Below the pieces are notes generated by a model. The model ran no database searches and was not told the origin of the DNA. It saw nothing but the letters and a program-made list of their open reading frames with translations. This document shows, one piece after another, positions 1 to 8,421 of a DNA stretch of 64,000 nucleotides; within the stretch, counting starts at the first letter, position 1, and every line of letters starts with the position of its first letter. The translations under genes were made by a program, and so were the position numbers. Source of the stretch: Geomonas propionica (GTDB lineage: Bacteria > Desulfobacterota > Desulfuromonadia > Geobacterales > Geobacteraceae); contig NZ_JAEMHK010000014.1 of assembly GCF_016458235.1 (NCBI RefSeq), positions 62,001 through 126,000 of the forward strand. Direction: 5' to 3'.

Positions 1-1
1 C

Positions 2-2539
2 TGGTACTACGTCGACCCGTTCATCGGCAACAGCACCGTGCGCGAGGACAGCCCCACCCCCACCCCCAACGATGAGCTGGACCTGGTCAACGACTACGTG
101 GTCGACTTCCAGTTCAAGGGGGGCGAGACGCTGGCGGTGCTGACAAAGGACACCAACGGCGACGGGGCGGGTGATACTGTGGTGACCCCGGCGATGGACT
201 CCAGAGTGAAAACCCAAGGGTTCTGCACCAACACCACCACCCCCACCAACTCGTCCTACAGCAAATGCGCAGCGGATGCCGGCTGCCTCACCGGGGAGAC
301 CTGCGTGTTTCAAGGCGTGGTCAACGCGGACGACGTGAGCAGCCTGTGGCGCGCCGGAAGGACGCTGTGGGATCGAAACCTCGATAGCAGCCACCGCACA
401 CTCTACACCTACCTGCACGGCACCAGTGCTCCCGGCTGCACAGGCACCTTCTCCGTCGACGGATTGTACGACCTTGCCGCCGCCGCCAGAAACTGGGCGA
501 GCATCGGCGCCAACGACAAATGCATTCTGAAGAGCGTCCTGCAGGCGACCAGCGACGACGAGGCCAAGAACATCCTCAAGTTCGCCGAGGGATACGACTA
601 CAAGGACTACGATTCCTCCACCAATAGCATTCCCGGGACCATCGGCAGCAAAACACCCAGGAAGCGCACCGTGCAGAGAGGCGGTGTCAATAAGGTCTGG
701 AAACTCGGTGACATCATCGCCTCAACCCCCCGCATCCAGTCTTTCAACAAGCTGAACAACTACCACCTGGACGTGCCGGCTGGCTATGCCGACACCACCT
801 ATGCCAACGATGCCACCAAGACCGGCTTCGCCAACTCCACCACCTACAAGGGGAGAGGGATGGCCTATGCCGGGGCCAACGACGGCATGCTGCACGCGTT
901 TAACCTGGGTAACCTTGTCATTCCGGGAACGAATGGGGGGCTGGCCACGCTGAACAGCGGTGCCGACCCTCTCGGCAAGGAGGAGTGGGCCTTTTTGCCG
1001 AGGCACGTGCTTCCGTACCTGAAGTACCTTGCTGACCCGGACTATAGTCATATCTACTTGGTTGACGGCCCCACGCGCCTGGTAGATGCCAGCATCGGCA
1101 ACGATGATTATTCCACCTCCACCGAGCCCTACGCTACCGCCGGTTGCAACGGCAGCGCCAAGCAATACTGGTCCTGCAAGAGGGATGGGGCCACCACCGG
1201 CAACAAGAGCTGGCGTACCATCCTGATCGGCAGCATGGGGGTAGGGGGCGCGTCCGCCAACCTCGGAGCCGCCTGTACCGATTGCGTAAAGAATCCAGTC
1301 GACGGCGTTGGATACTCCTCCTATTTCGCCCTCGACATCACCAACCCCGGCACCCCGACCTTCCTCTGGGAATACTCGAACGCCGACATGGGGGCTGCCA
1401 CCAGCGGCGCCGCCGTGGTACGTATCGGCCACACCTTTACCGCAACAGACGGGGTCTACGGCAAGGAAGGAAGCACCCCGACCAACGGCCGCTGGTTCGC
1501 AGTCATCGGCAACGGGCCGAGCGGTCCCATCGACACCACCTATCACCAGTTCAAGGGCAAATCCAACGGACCGCTTCGCGTCTTTATCCTGGACCTGAAA
1601 ACCGGAGCCTTGGCGAAACAGATCGACACCACGATCAACAACGCCTTCGCCGGGGCCATCACGCCGGGACCGCTCGATACCGACCGCAGCAAGAGGACCG
1701 ACCCCGGATTTTACTCGGACGACGCCGTCTACTTCGGGTATGCCAACTGCTCAGCCAACTGCGGCACGGACACGCCGACCTGGGACGGCGGCATCATGAG
1801 GCTTCTGACCGGCGAAACCTCCGACTTGAGCACGTGGTCGCTGAGCACCCTGGTAAGCGGTATCGGTCCGGTAACGACCGCGGTCAGCAAGATCCAGGAC
1901 CGCAAAAACCACAACCTCTGGCTGTACACCGGGTCCGGCCGCTACTTCTTCAAGGGAGACGATTCGTCCACCGCCGGCAAGATTTTCGCGGTGAAGGAAC
2001 CCTGCTACGATGCGGTCAACGATGACATCTACAAGCTGAACACCATCAATGGCCAGTCTCCCAAATGCACCACCGAAATCGCCTTCTCGAGCTCTGATTT
2101 CGCCAACCAGACCACCGACATTAACTCCATGATCGACAAGAAGGGGTGGTACATCAATCTGGGAGGGGAGGACACCACCAACAAGTACGGTGCCGAACGG
2201 ATCATCACCGAACCGGTGGCGATGGGCAATGGGGCGGTCTTCTTTACCTCGTTCATGCCTAGCACCGACATCTGCAACTACGGCGGCAACTCGTACCTGT
2301 GGGGCATGCGTTACGACAACGCGGGGCCGGCTTCCCCAGGCCAGTTGAAGGGAAAGGCCCTGGTCCAGGTGTCCACGGGCAGCTTCGAGGAAATCGATCT
2401 CTCCACCGCTCTCACCTCGAACATGAACAGGAGAATGGCAGTGCCTATGGTCGGTAAACCGCCGACCGACCCGCCGCCCATCGTGTCCAGTTCCGGCAAC
2501 AAGCCGCTTAAGAGGATTCTGCACATACAGGAAAAATAA
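2..2539 (+). CDS. pilY1: PilY1-type type IV pilus tip/assembly protein, C-terminal part (5' truncated)
   Basis: The frame is open from the left edge, so the N-terminal region lies outside the window; about 845 residues are visible. PilY1/PilC proteins are exported, sit at the pilus tip and help pilus assembly and adhesion. The C-terminal two thirds read like the PQQ-type beta-propeller of the family, with the typical stretch YFALDITNPGTPTFLWEY from about nt 1322. A calcium-loop-like DTNGDGAGD is encoded at nt 149-175, and several cysteine pairs suit an exported protein. Minor pilin genes follow 2 bp after the stop, as expected for this family. An internal GTG at 38 is not a credible start because the frame is open upstream of it. 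Confidence 0.85.
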   Translation, partial: WYYVDPFIGNSTVREDSPTPTPNDELDLVNDYVVDFQFKGGETLAVLTKDTNGDGAGDTVVTPAMDSRVKTQGFCTNTTTPTNSSYSKCAADAGCLTGETCVFQGVVNADDVSSLWRAGRTLWDRNLDSSHRTLYTYLHGTSAPGCTGTFSVDGLYDLAAAARNWASIGANDKCILKSVLQATSDDEAKNILKFAEGYDYKDYDSSTNSIPGTIGSKTPRKRTVQRGGVNKVWKLGDIIASTPRIQSFNKLNNYHLDVPAGYADTTYANDATKTGFANSTTYKGRGMAYAGANDGMLHAFNLGNLVIPGTNGGLATLNSGADPLGKEEWAFLPRHVLPYLKYLADPDYSHIYLVDGPTRLVDASIGNDDYSTSTEPYATAGCNGSAKQYWSCKRDGATTGNKSWRTILIGSMGVGGASANLGAACTDCVKNPVDGVGYSSYFALDITNPGTPTFLWEYSNADMGAATSGAAVVRIGHTFTATDGVYGKEGSTPTNGRWFAVIGNGPSGPIDTTYHQFKGKSNGPLRVFILDLKTGALAKQIDTTINNAFAGAITPGPLDTDRSKRTDPGFYSDDAVYFGYANCSANCGTDTPTWDGGIMRLLTGETSDLSTWSLSTLVSGIGPVTTAVSKIQDRKNHNLWLYTGSGRYFFKGDDSSTAGKIFAVKEPCYDAVNDDIYKLNTINGQSPKCTTEIAFSSSDFANQTTDINSMIDKKGWYINLGGEDTTNKYGAERIITEPVAMGNGAVFFTSFMPSTDICNYGGNSYLWGMRYDNAGPASPGQLKGKALVQVSTGSFEEIDLSTALTSNMNRRMAVPMVGKPPTDPPPIVSSSGNKPLKRILHIQEK

Positions 2540-2541
2540 TT

Positions 2542-3009
2542 ATGGATCGACGCGGATTTACAGTCATCGAACTGTTGGTCGCGGTCGCCGTGATGGGGCT
2601 TCTTACGGCGCTGGGGACGGTTCAGTTCAACAATTACATGAAGAAAGCCCAGATCACCTCCCAAACGAGGACGCTCTACGGGGAATTGATGCAGTACCGT
2701 ATAAAGGCGTTCCACGAGAAGCGGAACTGGACTTTCAAGTTCACCGCCTCCGGCTATGGAATCTACTCGTCGGCCAACGTGGCGGTGTCGCCGGTACGGT
2801 CAGTTGAACTGAAGCATAACGTGATCAGCAGCGACACTGACAATGTGACCTTCGACGGCCATGGGGGGAGCACCGCCGCGGCAAAAACCGTCTGCGTAGA
2901 GTCTTCAAACGATGCAACTGTCGATTCGGTTGTCATTTCCACGTCCAGAGTTTTGATCGGCAAAAAAGATGAAGGGAGTTGTGATAGTGACCATATTACC
3001 GCGCAATGA
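2542..3009 (+). CDS. FimT/GspH-like minor pseudopilin, cassette A
   Basis: A 155-residue prepilin-like protein. It has a very short basic leader (MDRRG) followed by FTVIELLVAVAVMGLL: the Gly/Phe processing site for prepilin peptidase, Glu at mature +5, and a hydrophobic N-terminal helix. The rest is a small beta-rich domain with two cysteines near the C-terminus. It starts 2 bp after the PilY1 stop and its 3' end overlaps the next pilin gene, so it is translationally coupled. Its C-terminus (VLIGKKDEG then a Cys-x-Ser-Asp) is repeated in the paralogue at 5488-5976. The role as a priming minor pilin is inferred from family and context. Confidence 0.85.
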   Translation: MDRRGFTVIELLVAVAVMGLLTALGTVQFNNYMKKAQITSQTRTLYGELMQYRIKAFHEKRNWTFKFTASGYGIYSSANVAVSPVRSVELKHNVISSDTDNVTFDGHGGSTAAAKTVCVESSNDATVDSVVISTSRVLIGKKDEGSCDSDHITAQ

Positions 3010-3376
3010 ATCCGGTTTTACGCTGGTAGAACTGATGGTGGCCATGCTGATCATGCTGGTCGGTCTGGTGGGTCTTTTACAGACGGTCAACATCGCCATC
3101 GAGTACAACCTGAAAAACCAGATGCGTAACGAGGTGACCCGCGTGGCCCAAGACCAGATGAACGGCATGCGCGCGCTCGCCTTCGACGCGGTCACCGCCG
3201 TTGCCACCACTCAGGTCAATACCAACCTGAGAAACATCAACAGGCAATACGCGGTCACTAGGACGAAATCTCACATCAACGGCACCACGGACAGCTACCA
3301 GGTCGACGTCAGATGGAAGTACAAGAACGTCTCCACGACCTACTCGATAGTTTCTACAAGGAGTCGCACCGAATGA
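2987..3376 (+). CDS. pilV: PilV-like minor pilin, cassette A
   Basis: Prepilin of about 129 residues with processing site NESG/FTLVELMVAML, followed by the PilV-type helix LVGLLQTVNIAIEYN. I chose GTG 2987 because AAGGGAG at 2972-2978 lies 8 nt upstream; GTG 2981 and ATG 2969 are possible in-frame alternatives. It overlaps the preceding FimT-like gene by about 23 bp, and its TGA overlaps the ATG of pilW (ATGA). PilV-type proteins join the minor pilin complex below the PilY1 tip. A paralogue lies at 5942-6355. Confidence 0.82.
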   Translation: MTILPRNESGFTLVELMVAMLIMLVGLVGLLQTVNIAIEYNLKNQMRNEVTRVAQDQMNGMRALAFDAVTAVATTQVNTNLRNINRQYAVTRTKSHINGTTDSYQVDVRWKYKNVSTTYSIVSTRSRTE

Positions 3377-4563
3377 GCGCCCTGCGTCGTCCAGATTTTC
3401 TCGTGCGCCATGTCCTCCGTTCCAGGAAGGGGTTCACCCTGGTGGAGTTGGTTGTGGTCATGGGCATCTTCATGTTCATCATCATCATCAGCAGCGAGGC
3501 CTTCAACAAGCTCCTGACCCTTTCCAACCAGCAGACCAAGTCCGCCGAGAGCGACACGCAAGGCATTCTCGGTCTGGAGATGCTGCGGGTCGACCTTCAG
3601 CACGCCGGGTACGGACTGCCGTGGGAACTCACCTTCGAGGACGACTTGGAGGAGGTCACGTCGGGGGATCTGGGTTCGGGAGTCGATCCCAAAGACTACA
3701 ACGACAACGATAATGCAAGCACGGATACTCATAAGGTGCCCCGCCCGGTACAGGCCGGCACCTCCCCAAGCGGTAGGGACTACCTCGTGCTCAAGTCCAC
3801 CCTGATAAACACCAGCGATACCAGTAAAAAGTGGGCCTATGTGCAAGGTGTCGGTGGGACCAGCACGCTCAAGGCATGGGGCGACAACAATTTCGCCAAC
3901 GACGAGCAGGTCGTGACCCTGAACTCCAAAAACAAGCAGTTGATCACCAAGCCGGTAGTTGCTCCCGCGGTGATGACGCCTGCTGATTTCTCCTATGGGA
4001 TCACCTCTCCGACGATGACGCCCCCTGCTGGTTTCCAGCCCGGGGCCGAGTCGACGGTCTACCTGGTTTACGGCGTATCCAACGCCAGCAGCCTGCGCGC
4101 TCCCTACAACAGGGTCGATTACTACGTCAGGCGTCCCGGCTCCGCTGCGGAGATGCCGGCACGCTGCGCCCCGGGAACCGGGATCCTTTACAAGGCGGTG
4201 ATGAACCACCCGGGGGGTGACCAGACTGAGCTGCCCTTAATGGAGTGCGTGGCTGACATGCAGGTCGTCTTCCAACTCGATACCAACGGCGACGGCGGCG
4301 CGGATTCCTTTGCGACGCACACCGGCCTCAGCAGCCTCTCGTCAAGCGAGATCAGGCAGCAGTTGAAGACCGTGAACGTGTACGTCGTGTCCCACGAAGG
4401 GGGCAAAGATCCCAACTATACTTACGATAAGGGGAAGGATCTGGTCGTCGGGGAAGGGTACGGCAGGACCTTGGACCTGCAGGCCCTGGTCGGTGCCGAC
4501 TACAAAAACTATCGTTGGAAGACGTACAAGATCAGCGTCAACCCGAAGAACATCAATTATTGA
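3373..4563 (+). CDS. pilW: PilW-like minor pilin, cassette A
   Basis: About 396 residues starting at ATG 3373, which overlaps the pilV stop; the frame extends further upstream but that part lies inside pilV. The leader ends RSRKG and is followed by FTLVELVVVMGIFMFIIII, a standard class III signal. The remainder is a long PilW-type globular region. It holds a calcium-loop-like DTNGDGGAD at about nt 4279-4305, close to Cys of the LMECVADMQVVFQLD segment. The same segment and an acidic loop recur in the PilW paralogue at 6352-7533. It most likely works in the minor pilin/PilY1 tip complex. Confidence 0.83.
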   Translation: MSALRRPDFLVRHVLRSRKGFTLVELVVVMGIFMFIIIISSEAFNKLLTLSNQQTKSAESDTQGILGLEMLRVDLQHAGYGLPWELTFEDDLEEVTSGDLGSGVDPKDYNDNDNASTDTHKVPRPVQAGTSPSGRDYLVLKSTLINTSDTSKKWAYVQGVGGTSTLKAWGDNNFANDEQVVTLNSKNKQLITKPVVAPAVMTPADFSYGITSPTMTPPAGFQPGAESTVYLVYGVSNASSLRAPYNRVDYYVRRPGSAAEMPARCAPGTGILYKAVMNHPGGDQTELPLMECVADMQVVFQLDTNGDGGADSFATHTGLSSLSSSEIRQQLKTVNVYVVSHEGGKDPNYTYDKGKDLVVGEGYGRTLDLQALVGADYKNYRWKTYKISVNPKNINY

Positions 4564-4584
4564 TCGCCATAAACAGGTACAGTC

Positions 4585-5241
4585 ATGTCAACAGTCAGGA
4601 ACGAAAATGGTATAGCTTTGGTGACGGCACTGCTGTTCACTCTCATATCTCTGGGTATCATGATGGCGCTTCTGACCATCGTCATCCAGGGAACCCAGGT
4701 GAGCGCCGCCAACAAGGCTTATAAAAACGCCACGGAAGCGGGATACGGAGCGGTCGATCTGGTGACCAAGGACATCTTCCCCACCATCCTGAGCTCCGCG
4801 TTCGACCAGAGGTATCAGGACAATATGCTGGATAAGGTGGGGATGGCGCTGTCGTCGGGTAACCCTTGCCTGACGCAGAAGATGACCACGTCCACCTCTT
4901 CGGTCAACTGGTCTAACTGTTCTGCCCTGGCCACCACCCCTTTGCCCAAGGAAGCTCCCGATTTGACCTTCACGCTTAAGGCGGCCGACGGCAGTGCCGG
5001 CTTCAAAATCTTTACCAAGATAGTGGACACCAAGTGCGGCGGTGATACCTCCGCCGGTCAGCTTTGCACCAATTCCGACACCTCCGGCATCGACTATCTC
5101 GATGTGGGGGGGGGGGTGACCGCCGGCAGCGGCTCGGTGACGCCGCAGCACAAGCCTGCTTATTTCCGTCTGGAAGTGCAGAGCGAGCGGGCTGTCAATC
5201 CGAAGGAAAAGGCACAGATGTCGGTGCTGTACGGTTACTGA
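4585..5241 (+). CDS. pilX: PilX-like pilus assembly protein, cassette A
   Basis: A 218-residue protein with the PilX N-terminal pattern: ENGIALVTALLFTLISLGIMMALL, a pilin-like helix without the usual GFTLVE site, then GTQVSAANKAYKNATEAGYGA. Four cysteines in the middle could form disulfides. The end, AQMSVLYGY, is echoed by the paralogue at 7547-8167 (ARLAVLYAY). It lies 21 bp after pilW and closes the first minor-pilin cassette. Family knowledge places PilX with PilV, PilW and PilY1 in the pilus-priming complex. Confidence 0.78.
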   Translation: MSTVRNENGIALVTALLFTLISLGIMMALLTIVIQGTQVSAANKAYKNATEAGYGAVDLVTKDIFPTILSSAFDQRYQDNMLDKVGMALSSGNPCLTQKMTTSTSSVNWSNCSALATTPLPKEAPDLTFTLKAADGSAGFKIFTKIVDTKCGGDTSAGQLCTNSDTSGIDYLDVGGGVTAGSGSVTPQHKPAYFRLEVQSERAVNPKEKAQMSVLYGY

Positions 5242-5487
5242 TTGCAGCCATACCCCGTTGCGGGCCTAAACTTTATAGCTGTTCCCGGCGGCTTCATTGC
5301 CTCCACACGCCCTTCTGCCTACCCGGTAGAGGGGCGTCGTTTTCTGCAGCAGTTTATCTCTCCCGGGCCCTCCCCAAATCCTTTCCCCAGCTTTCTTTTC
5401 CCGTGCGCTTTGCTAGTATTGGAAAGTTCAAATTTTGCCATCGGCGACCGCGCAAGGCACCTCTCAAGTGCAGCAGCGGGGGAAGCT

Positions 5488-5976
5488 ATGCGATCTGAAG
5501 GTTATTCCTTACTAGAGACGATGTTCATCGTCGCCATCGTCGCCATTCTAGCCGTCATCGGGACCCTGCAATTCCGCGAATACCTGCAGCGTTACCGCAC
5601 TGAGGCCCAGACGCGCCTGCTCTTTACGGAACTGCTCAAAGCGCGGACTCAGGCCATTTACCAGCACAGGCGGACGCGGGTCAAACTTTATGCCGACCGC
5701 TTCGCAGTCTACTCCTCCCTGCAGGACAGCAGCACGGTAACCCCGGTTCAGACCCATTCGTTGAACTATCGGCTGACTTCCAAAAGCGACCTTGCGGTGG
5801 GGCAGGACATTGACTTCGACGAGACCGGGATCACGTACGACTGGTGTTCCGTCTGCCTTGAGGACAGCGCCGGTGCCGGCGGGGTTGACAGCGTCGTCAT
5901 TGCCGCGACAAGGGTGAGCATCGGCAAGAAGGACAAAGGTAATGTCTGTGAATCGGATAGCATCACGCTCAAGTAG
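5488..5976 (+). CDS. FimT/GspH-like minor pseudopilin, cassette B
   Basis: Start chosen at ATG 5488, preceded by a GGGGGAAG ribosome site at 5478-5485. The frame is open back to 5242, but that stretch has no pilin features. The 162-residue product begins MRSEG/YSLLETMFIVAIVAIL, a prepilin signal with Tyr instead of Phe after the Gly. It ends VSIGKKDKG then a Cys-Glu-Ser-Asp, very close to the end of the cassette A paralogue at 2542-3009. It overlaps the following pilV-like gene by 35 bp. It is separated from cassette A by a 246-bp gap in which I see no clear gene or promoter. Confidence 0.82.
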   Translation: MRSEGYSLLETMFIVAIVAILAVIGTLQFREYLQRYRTEAQTRLLFTELLKARTQAIYQHRRTRVKLYADRFAVYSSLQDSSTVTPVQTHSLNYRLTSKSDLAVGQDIDFDETGITYDWCSVCLEDSAGAGGVDSVVIAATRVSIGKKDKGNVCESDSITLK

Positions 5977-6355
5977 TCGCGGCTTCACTCTGGTAGAGAT
6001 GCTCATGGCTATGCTGGTCATGACCGTCGGCCTTTTGGGTCTGCTTCAGTCGGTGAACGTGGCCTACCAGCAAAACCTCAGGGACAAGCTGCGTAAGGAA
6101 GCGACCCAGGTGGCGGAGGAGCGCATGCATGACTGGTGCAGGCTACGCTTCGACATCATTACTTGCGGCGAAGCCAAAAAGGAGGATACGCATAAACAGG
6201 TAGGGGGGAGTCCCTGGTACTTTTCGGTGAACCGGAAAGCCGCACTGGTCGGGAGCGCCACCAAAAAACTGGATGTCACGGTGACATGGACCGTCAAAGG
6301 GGACGAGAAAAGCCATGAGATCCATGCGTTGCGGTCAAGGAGAAAGGGCGAATGA
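5942..6355 (+). CDS. pilV: PilV-like minor pilin, cassette B
   Basis: A 137-residue prepilin with the site SSSRG/FTLVEMLMAMLVMTVGLLGLLQ, aligning well with the cassette A protein (the LRKEATQVAEERM region parallels MRNEVTRVAQDQM). It starts inside the FimT-like gene (35 bp overlap), and its TGA overlaps the next ATG, the same junction as in cassette A. It carries two cysteines at C-R-L-R-F-D and I-T-C that cassette A lacks. It is a minor pilin by family; which pilus or secretion machine it serves is not visible. Confidence 0.82.
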   Translation: MSVNRIASRSSSRGFTLVEMLMAMLVMTVGLLGLLQSVNVAYQQNLRDKLRKEATQVAEERMHDWCRLRFDIITCGEAKKEDTHKQVGGSPWYFSVNRKAALVGSATKKLDVTVTWTVKGDEKSHEIHALRSRRKGE

Positions 6356-7533
6356 GGCGCTGGGGTAGGGGACAAGGGTATGCCCTGGTCGAACTGGTCG
6401 TGGTCATGCTGATCTTTGCGGTGGTGATGACGCTGATGAGCAGCTCCTTCGCCACCATCGTGCGCAGCACGGGCCAACTGGGCAAAAGGACCGAAACCGA
6501 GATCGGGGGGCTGATCGGGCTCGAGCTGATGCGCCGGGACCTGGAGCTTGCGGGGTTCGGCCTCCCTTACTCACTGTCTGAAGGTCTCAACTACGTGGAA
6601 GCGGACGAGGACACGCAGCTGGTGCCGGGCTTTCCCGACGTCAAGGCCAGCAACTTCAACGATCGCCCCGGGCTCGCTGCGCCTCCCGCCTTTCGCGTGG
6701 CTAGTGATGCCGGCTTCAACGGTTCAGATTACCTGGTAGTAAAAGGCACCCCCCTGGGCGATAACCCGGTCTGTCGCAGTTGGTGCTATTTGAACTACAG
6801 TGCGGTCACCAGGCCCTCGCGGGTCGAGCCCGAGCTCAAGATCGGCACCAAGACCCGTGCCATCGTGCTCCGCACCGGGGCCAGCGCATCAGGCGAGCCG
6901 GTGCGGGAACTGGTCACCTCCAGCGGGGATTTCACCTTCTTCCTCAACAACGTCGACATCAATTTCGCGCCACTGCGAAGGAGCGACAGCCACATTGTCT
7001 ACGCAGTAGCCAACGATAAGGATGACGGCGATCTCAACTTTCCCTTTAACCGTTCCGACTATTACATTAGCCGCAAATCCGATATTTCCCCCCTGTGCAA
7101 CCGGGGCACCGGCACGCTCTACAAGGCGGCCTTCAGCCACAACCAGGACCGGGGCGCCACCAAGTACCCCATCCTGGACTGCGCGGCGGATATGCAGGTC
7201 GTTTTCTACATGGACACCAACCACGACGGCACAACCGACTACCATCCCGATCCGGCTGATGGTCTTTTCTCCTTGAAGGACCTCGCGAAGTACTTGCGCG
7301 AGGAGCTGAAGGAGGTCCGGGTCTACATCCTGGCCCAGCAGGGGAAGCAGGACCCGGGCTACCGCTACCCGGTGAGCAATCCCGACAAAGCTATTGTGGT
7401 CGGCGACCCGGACCTGCCCGATCATGTGGGGCATATCTGGAGCGCGCAGGCGATGAGCGCTACCTTTGGTGCCGACTGGCGCACGTACCGCTGGAAAATT
7501 TACACGATCGTGGTGCAGCCCAAAAACCTGTAG
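6352..7533 (+). CDS. pilW: PilW-like minor pilin, cassette B
   Basis: A 393-residue paralogue of the cassette A PilW. The leader MRRWGRGQG is followed by YALVELVVVMLIFAVVMTL, again Tyr instead of Phe at mature +1. The segment RGTGTLYKAAFSH...CAADMQVVFYMDTNHDGTTD parallels cassette A, including the acidic DTNHDGTTD loop that may bind calcium. Both paralogues end with a YRWK-I/Y-TI-V-PKN type tail. It overlaps pilV by 4 bp (ATGA). An N-terminal fold of pilin type plus a large exposed domain is inferred. Confidence 0.82.
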   Translation: MRRWGRGQGYALVELVVVMLIFAVVMTLMSSSFATIVRSTGQLGKRTETEIGGLIGLELMRRDLELAGFGLPYSLSEGLNYVEADEDTQLVPGFPDVKASNFNDRPGLAAPPAFRVASDAGFNGSDYLVVKGTPLGDNPVCRSWCYLNYSAVTRPSRVEPELKIGTKTRAIVLRTGASASGEPVRELVTSSGDFTFFLNNVDINFAPLRRSDSHIVYAVANDKDDGDLNFPFNRSDYYISRKSDISPLCNRGTGTLYKAAFSHNQDRGATKYPILDCAADMQVVFYMDTNHDGTTDYHPDPADGLFSLKDLAKYLREELKEVRVYILAQQGKQDPGYRYPVSNPDKAIVVGDPDLPDHVGHIWSAQAMSATFGADWRTYRWKIYTIVVQPKNL

Positions 7534-7546
7534 CAGGGGAGGGGCA

Positions 7547-8167
7547 ATGGCGGCTCTTCGTTCCGAAAACGGCGCAGCCCTGATTACCGCTTTGATGCTG
7601 ACGACGCTTGCTTTGGTGATCGCGATGGCGCTGTTGTCCACCATCATCGCCGGAACCCACGTCGCGGCGAGCCAGAAGCGCTACCGCAGCGCTCTCACCG
7701 CAGCGCACGGCGGACTCGACCTGTTCACCAGCGAGATACTCCCGAGGCTTTTTCAAACCGGCTACGGGACCTCCAATTTTCAAGGGGATTTTCCCGGGAT
7801 CGATCTGAAGGTTATGCTCGACCCGTGCCTGCAGCAAAAACTCGTTCTTGCGCGCGCCGAATGGAGCGCCTGCAGCGACGCTCAGGCCAACCCCGAACCT
7901 TCTCAGGCACCGGACACCACTTTTCGGCTGGCGGGGGTTCCGCCGGCGACCGGTTTCAACGTCAGCACTAAGATCATCGACACCGTCCCGGGGAATACCG
8001 ACCGCAGCGGCTATTACCTGCTTGACGCGGGGGGGGCGGTGGCAGCCCAGGACGACGTGATCAGACCGCAGCACGTCCCGGTCATGTATAACATCCAGGT
8101 ACAGGGGATGCGGGGAGAGCAGGGGACTCGCGAAAAGGCGCGCCTCGCGGTGCTTTACGCCTACTGA
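7547..8167 (+). CDS. pilX: PilX-like pilus assembly protein, cassette B
   Basis: Start set at ATG 7547 because AGGGGAGGGG lies just upstream at 7535-7544; the frame is open further upstream only inside pilW. The product has 206 residues and begins SENGAALITALMLTTLALVIAMALLSTIIAGTHV-type sequence (helix plus the GTxVA segment seen in cassette A). The Cys pair CLQQK / WSACSD matches CLTQK / WSNCSA of the first copy, and it ends ARLAVLYAY. It is the last gene before a strong terminator at 8203-8234. No second PilY1 gene follows it. Confidence 0.78.
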   Translation: MAALRSENGAALITALMLTTLALVIAMALLSTIIAGTHVAASQKRYRSALTAAHGGLDLFTSEILPRLFQTGYGTSNFQGDFPGIDLKVMLDPCLQQKLVLARAEWSACSDAQANPEPSQAPDTTFRLAGVPPATGFNVSTKIIDTVPGNTDRSGYYLLDAGGAVAAQDDVIRPQHVPVMYNIQVQGMRGEQGTREKARLAVLYAY

Positions 8168-8202
8168 CAGACCGTTTCGAAATAAGCCGCTTTTTCATTT
8201 AT

Positions 8203-8234
8203 GCGAGTTGCCCGAAATTGCAACTCGCTTTTTT
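8203..8234 (+). terminator. Rho-independent terminator after the minor-pilin operon
   Basis: A perfect 9-bp stem GCGAGTTGC / GCAACTCGC with an 8-nt loop is followed by six T residues. It lies 35 bp after the last pilX stop. Confidence 0.9.
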
Positions 8235-8245
8235 ATTGGTATGAT
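8218..8245 (+). promoter_or_regulatory. Candidate sigma-70 promoter of the pilM operon, overlapping the terminator
   Basis: TTGCAA (8218-8223), a 16-bp spacer and an extended -10 TGGTATGAT (TATGAT 8240-8245). If used, transcription starts near 8252, about 170 nt before the HTH gene. Inferred by eye only. Confidence 0.45.
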
Positions 8246-8251
8246 CTCCCC

Positions 8252-8421
8252 ATTCCACCCATTAAAAAACGCCTGAAGACAGGAGGTGTAGCCTTTCCGA
8301 AGGGGAAAGTTTTTCTTTGACCTTTAATTACATATAACTTTGAATAAAAGGTTGACTTTCCTTTTTATAGATGGCAAGGTGTGCAAAAATTCGTATTGTC
8401 TGTCTTCAAGCGGTGCCACTT
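8252..8421 (+). promoter_or_regulatory. Structured leader with terminator-like hairpin before the HTH/pilM operon
   Basis: The leader can fold into CACC (8256-8259) paired with GGTG (8285-8288), enclosing CCTG-AAGA-CAGG (8272-8283). Directly after it comes CTTTCC-GAAGG-GGAAAG (8293-8309) with TTTTTC behind it, which looks like an attenuator. It does not carry the conserved core of the GEMM riboswitch (no GGGACGCAAAGC-like segment). Function unknown. Confidence 0.35.

Noticed and set aside
38-2539. PilY1 starting at GTG 38
   Set aside because: The frame is open through the left edge, so the gene begins outside the window.
5242-5487. N-terminal extension of the cassette B FimT-like protein
   Set aside because: No pilin features and no ribosome site before 5488; the class III signal begins at 5488.
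8364-8380. Sigma-54 promoter (GG...GC) before the HTH gene
   Set aside because: The GG and GC elements are 8 instead of 10 nt apart.
8252-8421. GEMM (cyclic dinucleotide) riboswitch before pilM
   Set aside because: The conserved core with GGGACGCAAAGC-like sequence and adjacent tetraloop is absent.
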